NCBI RefSeq assembly: GCF_035918235.1
Contig: NZ_CP109485.1
Coordinates: 9,021,001 to 9,085,000, forward strand
From: Streptomyces sp. NBC_01445
Lineage (GTDB): Bacteria > Actinomycetota > Actinomycetes > Streptomycetales > Streptomycetaceae
Reading direction: 5' to 3'
Length of the DNA stretch: 64,000 bases
In this document: positions 34,723-42,787 of the stretch, piece after piece
How the letters are laid out: each line of letters opens with the position of its first letter
How positions within the stretch are numbered: position 1 is the first letter of the stretch
Made by a program: the position numbers and the translations under genes
The notes under the pieces: model-generated
Database searches by the model: none
What the model was told of the DNA's origin: nothing
Seen by the model: the letters and a program-made list of their open reading frames with translations, nothing else

Positions 34723-36651
34723 TCACTGGGCCCGAACCCAGACGCGCATGGCCTCGGGCCTGCGGTTGCCCCACAGGAAGTAGGGGACGAGGGTCACCTG
34801 AGCGGTCCCGGCCGGTTCGGCGGCGACGGGCTCGCCAGTGATCTCCGGATAGAGCTCGGCCGGCGGCACCGGCGCGACATCCGCCGTCAGACGCACGGCA
34901 ACCTGTCCGGGCAGGCCGTCGGGCAACGCCGCGAGTTCGGCGTCGGCCAGACGGTCGACCGGGAGGACGAGATCGTCGACCGGGGCGGGGGAGTCCTGCT
35001 GCTCGACGCAGTAGACGAGCGGCCCGCGGGCGACGGCGACGGCGCCCCGGGTCGCGTCCAGGTAAGGGTGCGAGGCGTGGCCGCGTACCGGCATCGGCAG
35101 GTGCAGGCGCAGCGTGTCTCCCGCCGACCACTCCCGCTCGACGGTCAGCCAGCCGTCCTCGGCCGTGACGGTCTCGCCGTCCAGCGTGACGTCCCGGGCC
35201 CACGCGGGGATGTGCAGGCGGATCGCATACCGGCGGCCGGGCGCGCGTTCGACGGTGAGGCGCACGTCGCCGTCCCACGGATACGCCGTCTCGACGCTCA
35301 CCGCGACGGCGTCCGTCTCGATGCGGCCCTCGGTGAACAGGGCGATGACCAGTTCGTCCGGGCGCTCGGCGGCCACGTAGTCGCCGAGCTGTGCCATCCA
35401 CCGGACGATGTTGGGCGGGCAGCAGGGGCAGCCGAACCAGGAGCGGCGCAGCGCCTCGCCGCCGGTCTCGGCGCCGCTGCGCTGCTCGTGGTCGGGGCGC
35501 CGCTGGAGCGGGTTGTCGTAGAAGAAGGCCTGTCCGTCGGCCGAGAGCCCCACGGCGTAGGCGTTGAAGAGCACGCGCTCGAAGACGTCGAGGTACTTCG
35601 CGCTGCCCGTGGCCACGAACATGCGCCAGGCCCACTGCATGACAGCGATGGCGGCGCAGGTCTCGGTGTACGCGCGCTCGGACGGCAGCTCGTACCGGTC
35701 ACCGATGGCCTCGTCGGAGTGCCGGCTGCCGAGCCCGCCCGTGAGGTACAGCTTGGTGGCGACCATGTCGTCCCAGAGCTTGTCCAGGGTCTCGAACAGG
35801 GTTCGGTCCTGCGTCTCCAAAAAAACGTCGGTCGCACCGGCGGCCAGGTACCCCATGCGCACCGCGTGCCCGGTGACCGTCGGGAGGTCACGGAAGGGCA
35901 GATGGTCCTGGAAGTAGTCGGGCGGGAAGACGCTGTGCCGCAGGTGTCCGTGCCCGCGGCGGTCCACGAACAGGCGGGCCTGGGTCAGATAGGCACGCTC
36001 ACCGGTCTCCCGGTACAGCTCGACCAGGGCCATCTCCACCTCGGGATGCCCGCAGACGCCCTCCTTGCCCCCTTCGCTCTCTTCGCCGAAGCGCCGGACG
36101 GCCAGGTCGGCGAACTTTCTGGCCACGGCGAGGAGTCGGGCGTCGCCCATCCTGCGGTGGGCCGCGACGGCGGCCTGGATCAGATGGCCGAGGTTGTAGA
36201 GCTCGTGCCCCCAAGCCAAATCCTGCCAGGGCTTCTTGGCCGCCTCCGGGTCCTGGAAGAAGGAGTTCAGGTAGCCATCCTCGCCCTGCACCCGTTCGAG
36301 GAGCCCGACGACCTCGTCGAAGAACTCCTGTACGCCGGCGTCCACTTCGCCCTCGCCGATCTCGTACGCCAGACCTTCGAGCGTCTTGTACAGATCGGTG
36401 TCGAGGAACGGGTAACGGCCGCGGTAGGCGGGAGGTTCGGCGCTGAGGAGTCGGCTCAGGTTGTCGAGGTTGCCGGCGGCGCGCAGTTGCTCGACGGTGT
36501 GCGGGATCGTCGCGTGCCGGTTCCGGTCCTGCCACTCCCGGAGCAGACCGCCCGTGATGCGGGTAGAGGAAAGCGGCGAGACAGCACCCATATCCGTCCG
36601 TACGGCTCCCGTCGGCTCATCTGACACGGTCCTGACCTGCCCTGATGCCAT
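34723..36651 (-). CDS. GH127 beta-L-arabinofuranosidase (DUF1680), cytoplasmic
   Basis: A 642-residue GH127 enzyme. It shows YKTLEGLAYEIGEGE, DGYLNSFFQ, LYNLGHLIQAAVAAHRRMGD, GHAVRMGYLAAGATDV and the zinc/active-site cluster. By spacing against the Bifidobacterium enzyme HypBA1, Glu314 is the acid/base, Glu330, Cys332 and Cys411 bind zinc, and Cys410 in CPCCPPN is the nucleophile. No signal peptide is present. GH127 enzymes remove beta-L-arabinofuranose, including from hydroxyproline-linked arabino-oligosaccharides of plant extensins. Lying 47 bp upstream of the peptide importer in the hydroxyproline locus, it probably trims imported Hyp-arabinosides. ATG 36651 (GGGGA upstream) is preferred over 36693. 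Confidence 0.92.
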   Translation of the reverse strand: MASGQVRTVSDEPTGAVRTDMGAVSPLSSTRITGGLLREWQDRNRHATIPHTVEQLRAAGNLDNLSRLLSAEPPAYRGRYPFLDTDLYKTLEGLAYEIGEGEVDAGVQEFFDEVVGLLERVQGEDGYLNSFFQDPEAAKKPWQDLAWGHELYNLGHLIQAAVAAHRRMGDARLLAVARKFADLAVRRFGEESEGGKEGVCGHPEVEMALVELYRETGERAYLTQARLFVDRRGHGHLRHSVFPPDYFQDHLPFRDLPTVTGHAVRMGYLAAGATDVFLETQDRTLFETLDKLWDDMVATKLYLTGGLGSRHSDEAIGDRYELPSERAYTETCAAIAVMQWAWRMFVATGSAKYLDVFERVLFNAYAVGLSADGQAFFYDNPLQRRPDHEQRSGAETGGEALRRSWFGCPCCPPNIVRWMAQLGDYVAAERPDELVIALFTEGRIETDAVAVSVETAYPWDGDVRLTVERAPGRRYAIRLHIPAWARDVTLDGETVTAEDGWLTVEREWSAGDTLRLHLPMPVRGHASHPYLDATRGAVAVARGPLVYCVEQQDSPAPVDDLVLPVDRLADAELAALPDGLPGQVAVRLTADVAPVPPAELYPEITGEPVAAEPAGTAQVTLVPYFLWGNRRPEAMRVWVRAQ

Positions 36652-36673
36652 GAAATCCCCAGTGGTATGTGGC

Positions 36674-36688
36674 ATTGCACTGTGCAAT
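36674..36688. promoter_or_regulatory. Perfect palindrome in the divergent hydroxyproline-locus promoter region
   Basis: ATTGCAC-T-GTGCAAT is a perfect 15-bp inverted repeat, 23 bp upstream of the GH127 start codon in the 204-bp gap between the leftward operon and the rightward dehydrogenase operon. It is a good candidate site for the GntR regulator encoded at 39957. Confidence 0.5.
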
Positions 36689-36821
36689 AGCACTGGCGTG
36701 CTGCGCCGACCTTAGAGCCGGGGGGAGTTGAACGGCAATGGATGTTCCGTGGAATTTACGTGGCGGCGAACTCCGGTGGCACGCACGGCCGGTGGGTGCC
36801 CGTCCGACTTTGTGAATCCCT

Positions 36822-36851
36822 TTGACGAGCCAGGGGTGTGTGACATAGTAC
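36822..36851 (+). promoter_or_regulatory. Sigma-70-like promoter for a probable leaderless transcript
   Basis: TTGACG (36822-36827) and a -10-like CATAGT/TAGTAC (36844-36851) lie directly before the GTG at 36856. Initiation 6-7 bp after the -10 would put the transcript start on the start codon itself, which also lacks any ribosome site. Confidence 0.5.
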
Positions 36852-36855
36852 TGCC

Positions 36856-38043
36856 GTGACTAAGCGACTGACCTGCGATGTTGTGGTCGTCGGGGCCGGG
36901 ATGACGGGCGCTGCATGCGCCTTGTACGCGGCCCGCGCCGGCCTGAGAGTCGCCCTGGTGGACCGCGGCCCGGTGGCCGGAGGCACGACCGGCGCCGGCG
37001 AGGGGAACCTGCTGGTCTCCGACAAGGAACCGGGGCCCGAGCTCGAACTGGCCCTGCACTCCGTCCGGTTGTGGGCCGAGCTGGCCGCCGAGCCGGGGAT
37101 GGGCGACGCCGTCGAGTACGAGCGCAAGGGCGGCGTCGTCGTGGCCACCGCGCCCGAAGGGCTCGCCGCCCTGGAGGAACTCGCGGTCGAGCAGCGCGCC
37201 GCAGGGGTCGAGGCGATACCCGTCGACCCCGGTGAACTCCGTTCTCTCGAGCCGCACTTGGCGCCAGGACTCCCCGGCGCGGTCCACTACCCGCAGGACG
37301 CGCAGGTGATGCCGTCCATGGCCGCCGCCCACCTGGTGCGCGCGGCACGGGCGGCCGGCGCCCGACTGCACACCGGCTGGACCGTCACCGGCGTACTGCG
37401 CGCCGCCGACGGCTCCGTCCGCGGCGTCCGTACCGACCAGGGGGACATCCATGCCCCGGCGCTGGTCAACGCCGCCGGCACCTGGGGCGGCGAAGTGGCC
37501 GCGCTCGCGGGGGTCCGCCTGCCCGTCCTGCCGCGGCGCGGCTTCGTCCTGGTCACCGAGCCGCTGCCGCGCATGGTCCACCACAAGGTGTACGCCGCCG
37601 ACTACGTGGCCGACGTGGCCAGCGACTCCACGGCCCTGCAGACCTCGCCGGTGGTCGAGGGCACGGCGGCGGGACCGATCCTGATCGGCGCCAGCCGCGA
37701 ACGCGTCGGCTTCGACCGGTCCTTCTCGCTCCCCGTCGTACGCTCCCTCGCGGCGGACGCGACCCGGCTTTTCCCCTTCCTGGAGCAAGTTCGCGCGATG
37801 CGCTCCTACTTGGGCTTCCGTCCCTACATGCCGGACCATCTGCCCGCGATCGGGCCCGATCCGCGCGTCCCCGGACTGTTCCACGCGTGCGGGCACGAGG
37901 GTGCGGGCATCGGACTCGCCCCGGGCACCGGGCAGTTGATCGCCCAGGTGCTCACCGACAAGGCGCCGGACCTGGACCTGACGCCGTTCCGCCCCGACCG
38001 CTTTCCCGAGTCCGACCGCTTTCCCGAGGAGGAGACAGAGTGA
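36856..38043 (+). CDS. FAD-dependent D-hydroxyproline dehydrogenase, catalytic subunit
   Basis: A DAO-type FAD oxidoreductase of 395 residues with the Rossmann motif VVVVGAGMTGAACALYAARAG, VNAAGTWGGEVAALAG and the C-terminal HACGHEGAGIGLAPGTGQLIAQ. Together with the following 2Fe-2S and FAD/NAD subunits it forms the heteromeric (HcnABC-like) D-hydroxyproline dehydrogenase that oxidises cis-4-hydroxy-D-proline to the pyrroline carboxylate. No Shine-Dalgarno sequence is seen before GTG 36856; the message is probably leaderless. Its TGA overlaps the next GTG. Sarcosine or D-proline oxidation is an alternative specificity. Confidence 0.88.
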   Translation: MTKRLTCDVVVVGAGMTGAACALYAARAGLRVALVDRGPVAGGTTGAGEGNLLVSDKEPGPELELALHSVRLWAELAAEPGMGDAVEYERKGGVVVATAPEGLAALEELAVEQRAAGVEAIPVDPGELRSLEPHLAPGLPGAVHYPQDAQVMPSMAAAHLVRAARAAGARLHTGWTVTGVLRAADGSVRGVRTDQGDIHAPALVNAAGTWGGEVAALAGVRLPVLPRRGFVLVTEPLPRMVHHKVYAADYVADVASDSTALQTSPVVEGTAAGPILIGASRERVGFDRSFSLPVVRSLAADATRLFPFLEQVRAMRSYLGFRPYMPDHLPAIGPDPRVPGLFHACGHEGAGIGLAPGTGQLIAQVLTDKAPDLDLTPFRPDRFPESDRFPEEETE

Positions 38044-38360
38044 GAGCCGTGAGAGCCCGTACGCCGCTGGACCTGACCGAGGCCCGTCCGGGCCCTGCCT
38101 TCACTGTCACCTTCGACGGCCGGGAGATCGAGGCCCTGCCCGGCCAGAGCGTCGGCGCGGCGCTCTGGTCGGCGGGCGTCACGTCCTGGCGGTCGACGCG
38201 GGGCGAGGGCAGGCCGCGTGGAATCTTCTGCGGCATCGGCGTCTGCTTCGACTGCCTGGTCACCGTCGACGGGCACCCCAACCAGCGGGCCTGTCTGCGC
38301 CCCGCCGAGCCCGGCCAGGTGATCCGTACCCAGGAAGGGACCGGCCACGATGAGCGCTGA
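38040..38360 (+). CDS. 2Fe-2S subunit of the D-hydroxyproline dehydrogenase
   Basis: A 106-residue ferredoxin-like protein (HcnA-like) with the cluster ligands in GIFCGIGVCFDCLVTVDG...ACLR (CX4CX2CX11-12C) and the strand FTVTFDGREIEALPGQSVGAALWSAG. The GTG at 38040 overlaps the stop of the catalytic subunit; a second GTG at 38049 is also possible. It overlaps the next gene by 11 bp, so all three subunits are translated together. Confidence 0.9.
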   Translation: MRAVRARTPLDLTEARPGPAFTVTFDGREIEALPGQSVGAALWSAGVTSWRSTRGEGRPRGIFCGIGVCFDCLVTVDGHPNQRACLRPAEPGQVIRTQEGTGHDER

Positions 38361-39840
38361 CCCGCGCCCGGTTGACACGCCCGCCGCCCCGCATCCCGCC
38401 GCCCCGCATCCCGCTGACCCGCGTCCAGTTGACCCGCCCGCCGAGCCGCATCTCGCGATCGTCGGAGCGGGCCCCGCCGGCCTCGCCGCCGCACTGGCCG
38501 CCGCCGCCCGGGGCGTCCGCGTCACCGTGATCGACTCCGCGGCACAGGCGGGCGGACAGTTCTACCGGCAGCCCGCCCAGGAGCTCGGCGCGCGCCGCCC
38601 GCAGGCACTGCATCACCAGTGGCGGACCTGGGAGCGGCTGCGTGACGGACTGGCCGACCACCTCGCGGCCGGCCGCGTCACGCACCTGACGAGCCACCAA
38701 GTATGGTTTGTGGAACGGCAGTCGAAGATCTTCACCGTCCACGCGCTGACCGGCCCCGAGCAGCGGGAGCCGGCCACCGTGCGCGCCGACGCCGTACTCC
38801 TCGCCACCGGCGGTTACGAGAAGGTGCTGCCGTTCCCCGGCTGGACCCTGCCTGGCGTGCTCACCGCGGGCGGCGCCCAGGCCATGCTCAAGAGCGGCCT
38901 CGTGCTACCGGGGCGGACGGTGGTGGTGGCCGGGACCGGGCCGCTGCTGCTGCCCGTCGCCGTCGGCCTCGCCGCAGCGGGCGCCAGGGTCGCCGCACTC
39001 GTCGAGTCCGCCGATCCGAAGGCATTCACCTCGCGCGCGCCGCGGCTCGCCGCCCACCCGGACAAGCTGGCCGAGGCGGCACAGTACGCGGCGGCGCTGC
39101 TGACCCACCGGATCCCGGTCCGCGCGCACCACACCGTCATCGCGGCGCACGGGACGGACCGGTTGGAGGCCGTCACCGTCGCCGCGCTCGACGCCGACGG
39201 CCGGGTCAGGCCGGGCACCGAGCGGCGCATCCCCTGCGACACCCTCGCCGTCGGCCACGGACTGCTCCCGCACACGGATCTCGCCGAGACGCTCGGCTGC
39301 CGCGTCGACGACGGAGGCGTCTCGGTCGACGAGGGACAGCGCACCGACGTGCCCGGCGTCTGGGCCGCGGGCGAGAGCACCGGCATCGGAGGCTCGACGC
39401 TCTCCCTCGCCGAGGGACACATCGCAGGACGTTCGGCGGCCGCCCGGCTACAGGGGACGGAACCCGACCCGGCCAGCTGGGCGGCAGCCGCCCGCACCCG
39501 CGACCGGCTGCGCCGCTTCTTCGCCGCCATCGACTCCGTGTACGCCCCGCCCGCGCACTGGACCGAGCAGATCACCGACGACACGGTCGTCTGCCGCTGC
39601 GAGGAAGTGCCGGCGGCCGCGATCCGCGAGGCACTGGACGAGCTCGGCGCGGGCGATGTACGCACCGTGAAACTGCTGACCAGGGCCGGCATGGGCTGGT
39701 GCCAGGGCAAAATGTGCGGCCCGGCGGTGGCGGCCCTCGCCGGCGGCGAACAGCGGCCCGCGAAGCGGCCGTTCGCCTGCCCGGTACCACTGGGCGTGCT
39801 CGCACGGGCCGGGGAGCAGGAAGCGGCCGCAGAGCACTGA
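38350..39840 (+). CDS. FAD/NAD(P)-binding subunit of the D-hydroxyproline dehydrogenase
   Basis: A pyridine-nucleotide-disulfide-type oxidoreductase of 496 residues (HcnB-like). After a low-complexity Pro/His leader (HPAAPHPADPRPVDPPAEPH) comes the FAD motif AIVGAGPAGLAAALAAAARG, a second nucleotide motif VVVAGTGPLLLPVAVGLAAAG, and a C-terminal BFD-like 2Fe-2S domain with four Cys in VVCRCEEV...GMGWCQGKMCGP. The leader is encoded by an imperfect CCGCATCCCGC repeat and may be dispensable. Confidence 0.9.
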   Translation: MSADPRPVDTPAAPHPAAPHPADPRPVDPPAEPHLAIVGAGPAGLAAALAAAARGVRVTVIDSAAQAGGQFYRQPAQELGARRPQALHHQWRTWERLRDGLADHLAAGRVTHLTSHQVWFVERQSKIFTVHALTGPEQREPATVRADAVLLATGGYEKVLPFPGWTLPGVLTAGGAQAMLKSGLVLPGRTVVVAGTGPLLLPVAVGLAAAGARVAALVESADPKAFTSRAPRLAAHPDKLAEAAQYAAALLTHRIPVRAHHTVIAAHGTDRLEAVTVAALDADGRVRPGTERRIPCDTLAVGHGLLPHTDLAETLGCRVDDGGVSVDEGQRTDVPGVWAAGESTGIGGSTLSLAEGHIAGRSAAARLQGTEPDPASWAAAARTRDRLRRFFAAIDSVYAPPAHWTEQITDDTVVCRCEEVPAAAIREALDELGAGDVRTVKLLTRAGMGWCQGKMCGPAVAALAGGEQRPAKRPFACPVPLGVLARAGEQEAAAEH

Positions 39841-39956
39841 CCCCCCGAATCCACGCCACCCCTGCCCGGCACTCCCGTACCGCCCCTCACCTCGCGCTGC
39901 CACGCATCCGCTGCCTGGATACTGGTGGCTCGCCACTTGGCATGGAAGGAAACCCG

Positions 39957-40643
39957 ATGGCCGCCCAGCGCACCAGCGCCCAAACCGCCGGTCCCGCTCT
40001 GCCCACCCTCGGGGGCACGCGGAGCAGCTACCGCGAACGTGTCGTCGACGCGCTGCGTGCCGCGCTGATCGCCGGCGAGCTGCGGCCGGGCGAGGTCTAC
40101 TCCGCGCCCGGTCTCGCCGCCCGCTTCGGCGTCTCCGCGACGCCCGTGCGCGAGGCCATGCTCGACCTCGCCAAGGAGGGCCTGGTCGACACGGTGCCCA
40201 ACAAGGGCTTCCGGGTCACCGTGGTGTCCGACCAGCAGCTGGACGAGTACACCCACATCCGTGCGCTGATAGAGATCCCCACCACGGTGGAGCTGGCCAC
40301 GAACGCGGACCCCGCCGCCCTGGAAGCCCTGCGCCCCGTGGCCCAGGAGATCGTCGCCGCCGCTGCCGCCGGTGACCTCATCACGTACGTCGAGGCGGAC
40401 CTGCGCTTCCACCTCGAACTGCTCGCCCTCGCGGGCAACGCCCACCTCGTCCAGGTCGTCGGCGATCTGCGCCGACGCTCCCGCCTGTACGGCCTCACCT
40501 CGCTCGTCGAGGAGGAGAAGCTTCAGGCCTCCGCCGAGGAACATCTCGAGATCCTCGACGCACTGCTCGCCCGCGACGAGGAGGCGGTCCGCGCGGTCAT
40601 GACCCGGCACATCGGACACATCCGGAGCCTGTGGGCGGAATAG
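39957..40643 (+). CDS. GntR (FadR/FCD subfamily) regulator of the hydroxyproline locus
   Basis: A 228-residue regulator: GntR winged helix (YRERVVDALRAALIAGELRPGEVYSAPGLAARFGVSATPVREAMLDLAKEGLV) and an FCD-type all-helical ligand domain (DLRFHLELLALAGNAHLVQVV, EHLEILDALLARDEEAVRAVMTRHI). GGAAGGAAA precedes ATG 39957; ATG 39942 is an in-frame alternative. It follows the dehydrogenase genes by 116 bp, where a short inverted repeat GTGGC-TC-GCCAC (39925-39936) may be autoregulatory. It probably senses hydroxyproline or a pathway intermediate. Confidence 0.92.
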   Translation: MAAQRTSAQTAGPALPTLGGTRSSYRERVVDALRAALIAGELRPGEVYSAPGLAARFGVSATPVREAMLDLAKEGLVDTVPNKGFRVTVVSDQQLDEYTHIRALIEIPTTVELATNADPAALEALRPVAQEIVAAAAAGDLITYVEADLRFHLELLALAGNAHLVQVVGDLRRRSRLYGLTSLVEEEKLQASAEEHLEILDALLARDEEAVRAVMTRHIGHIRSLWAE

Positions 40644-40989
40644 CGGCGCGGGTCTTCGTGCGAGGCGCACCGTGCGCAGCCGTGGCTCAGACGGACCGGT
40701 GGTACTGGTCCGGCACGTGTACGTCGGCGCTGCCCATGCCGATAACCTCGTCCGCGCAGGTCACGCGGCATGTTCGTACGCGCGGAGAAGGCCGCCGAGG
40801 CGATCGCGGCGCGCAGACTCGACCGACCGCGCTCGACATCCCGCACACCAGCTCCGACCAGCGCGGATGAGGTGATCGGCAAGCGCAGAACCGGCGTTTC
40901 GGCACGCCCCACTTGTGACGCCCGCCCCAACACGAACCGGTTCTCGGCAGGCCTGACGAGCCTTCACCCAACGTGTCCAACTATCGGCG

Positions 40990-41189
40990 TGCGCAGCGAC
41001 CGGTGCCGGTGCCCGGGGTACGGCCCACGACTGCGCAGCGCCCCAGGAACACGTGCTCGGCGCGCAGTGCGCAGGTGCTCGGGCTCGCTGCGCAGCGGGG
41101 GTGCCGGGAGTTGCGCAGCCAGGCCCGCCCGGCCCCGACTCCGACTGCGCAGTGCCAACTGGGGCGCGCTGCGCACCGGGTACTGCGCA
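40990..41189. repeat. Array A: eight copies of palindrome TGCGCA
   Basis: Exact TGCGCA occurs at 40990, 41032, 41068, 41089, 41112, 41146, 41170 and 41184, a span of exactly 200 bp. Spacings are 14-42 bp, several near 21-24. The flanks vary, so this is a binding-site array rather than a duplicated unit. No convincing coding frame covers it, and the preceding 346 bp after the GntR gene hold nothing else recognisable. Confidence 0.85.
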
Positions 41190-41216
41190 ACCCGGACCGG
41201 TCGACTGTGAGCGGGC

Positions 41217-41519
41217 GGTACGCATTGTGCGGCGCCCGCCAAAACGCGTACCGGGCGACCAGAGCGGTACGGCAAAAACGCGTACCAGTACCTGAGCGAA
41301 CCGATTGCGTCCTGGGGGCCATGGCTTCGTCTGGCAGGTCTGTGACCTGGGTGTTCTAGAGACCGGTACGCGTTTCGGTACGCGGTTTTCCGCCCCTGCA
41401 AAACGCGTACCGGTCGCCGGATGGCGGCGGGCGCGGCCAGTCGCCGAGGCGCCCTCGAAGCCGAGTGACGCGGAATCGGCCGAGGCTGCCGGTACGCGTT
41501 GGGAAACCAAACGCGTACC
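41217..41519. repeat. Array B: ACGCGTACC motifs in both orientations
   Basis: Exact ACGCGTACC or its complement GGTACGCGT lies at 41244, 41278, 41365, 41403, 41491 and 41511, with one-mismatch copies at 41217 and 41377. A run of A or T usually adjoins the CG side (AAAACGCGTACC). Orientations alternate so that some copies face each other. No TGCGCA occurs in this block. Confidence 0.85.
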
Positions 41520-41531
41520 GGAGCAGGGGAG

Positions 41532-41731
41532 TGCGCAGCGACCGCTAAGGAGCACCCACGATGCTGCGCACCCTCCGCTGCGCAGTCGCAGTGCGCCCTG
41601 ACTGCGCACCTTGGGATCCCCGCTGCGCAGCGTCCCCGCCCACCGCTGCGCAGTGGACGATCAGGTCGTGCTGCGCACCATCCGCGAGCCGTTGCGCAGG
41701 CGGCGACAGGCGACTGCGCAACCGGTGCGCA
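41532..41731. repeat. Array C: ten copies of palindrome TGCGCA
   Basis: Exact TGCGCA occurs at 41532, 41565, 41579, 41603, 41624, 41647, 41672, 41693, 41715 and 41726, again spanning exactly 200 bp. Most spacings are 21-25 bp (two helical turns) or about half of that, which suggests proteins lined up on one face of the DNA. Confidence 0.85.
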
Positions 41732-41761
41732 GTGGAGCCCGGCAGCGTGGTGCCCAGCGGG

Positions 41762-41782
41762 ACGCGTACCGGGATGCGTACC
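41762..41782 (+). repeat. Array D: two further ACGCGTACC-type motifs
   Basis: An exact ACGCGTACC at 41762 and ATGCGTACC at 41774 close the array. They are 12 bp apart in the same orientation and directly precede the prepilin-peptidase remnant. Confidence 0.7.
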
Positions 41783-41793
41783 GGCCGGTGGTA

Positions 41794-42079
41794 GTGGACT
41801 GTGATGTGGCGCCGTTAGCCCTTGCCGTACTCGCCGTGCTGGCCATCGCCAGTTGGGTGCCCGGGGCGCGCAGATCCTTCACGGCCCGTCCTGTTGGGTG
41901 CCGGCGTGCTGGGTCTCGTGTTCCTGCTGATGTTCCCCATCAGCCGCGTGATCGGCTTCGGTGACGTGAAACTCGCCCTCAGCGCCGACGCGACGCTTGG
42001 CTGGTACGGATGGAGAGTGCTGCTCCCCGGTCTCTTCGCCGGCTACGTCACCATCGCTCTCTACGGCATCACGTTGTGA
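41794..42079 (+). pseudogene. Prepilin peptidase (A24) remnant
   Basis: The 3' part reads LGLVFLLMFPISRVIGFGDVKLALSADATLGWYGWRVLLPGLFAGYVTIALYGI, with the GFGDVKL aspartate motif of type IV prepilin peptidases. Only about 60 residues survive. A hydrophobic start-like segment (VAPLALAVLAVLAIASWV, from GTG 41794) lies in another frame and would need a frameshift near 41885 to join it. The other half of the catalytic pair is absent. The following 700 bp (42080-42787) show no recognisable gene; one isolated GGTACGTGCGTACC lies near 42549. Confidence 0.6.
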
Positions 42080-42787
42080 TGAACCTGATCGGTCGCCGTT
42101 CCCGGTCATCGGCTCCGCCTTGACCCGTCTGCACCAGCGCGGACCACGGGGCCAGACGTGGTGGAACGCAGCCCGCGGCGGTAGTCCCCAGTCCCTGGAC
42201 CAGGCACTGGACCTTCCCGCATCGCTGGCCATGTGACGGCCTGCAAGCCAGATGACCAACCCCACTACCCGAGATTGGCTGGGCAGTGGGACGGAAGTCG
42301 ACGGCGATCAGGCGACCGACCAGAGACCGGTGAAGGTCATGATCGAGCCGATCACCACGGAGCCGTCGTTCCGGGGCGTGGGAGGCCCAACTCCCGTGAC
42401 GATCGCCCGGGGACCACGGCCGCCAGTACCGGCATCGCCGACAAACTGACCCTCAAAACCCCTAGCAAAGTCACCCCTAAAGCGGGCCTCAAAGTCCCTA
42501 GTGCACCCTCCACCGCTTGAGAGAGGAAAACGGCAGGCCAGGACCGCTGGTACGTGCGTACCGGTCGCGCCGACAACCCCTCTCACGCACACTCCGGCCT
42601 GGCAGCAGGTGGGGAAGGAAGAAAAGGAAGAGAAAGAGCAGACGGAAGGACGAGGCCGGCGCGTGCGCGCTCGGGGTCGGAGCCGCGTTGTGTCTTGTTG
42701 CGCGTCGGCCGGGGGCCTCCGCGCTCGCGGCCCGATGAGACGGGCCGCGGCGGGAAGAGGGACGGAGGCGAACCAGCATGTGATGGC

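Noticed and set aside
34676..35635. N-terminal extension of the peptide-binding protein frame
   Set aside because: It would be antisense-like shadow of the GH127 gene; the lipoprotein signal peptide begins exactly at ATG 34675.
38380..38440. CCGCATCCCGC-type repeats as a regulatory or mobile repeat
   Set aside because: They encode the in-frame Pro/His-rich leader of the FAD/NAD dehydrogenase subunit; simple codon repetition explains them.
40761..41609. Several 100-280-codon open frames across the TGCGCA/ACGCGTACC array
   Set aside because: Their translations are low-complexity products of the repeats, lack ribosome sites and conflict with each other.
40990..41731. CRISPR array
   Set aside because: The repeats are only 6-9 bp, spacing is irregular, there are no unique spacers of constant length and no cas genes.
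42080..42787. Small open frames of 60-170 codons on both strands
   Set aside because: No ribosome sites, no family resemblance and weak codon bias; treated as non-coding scar DNA.
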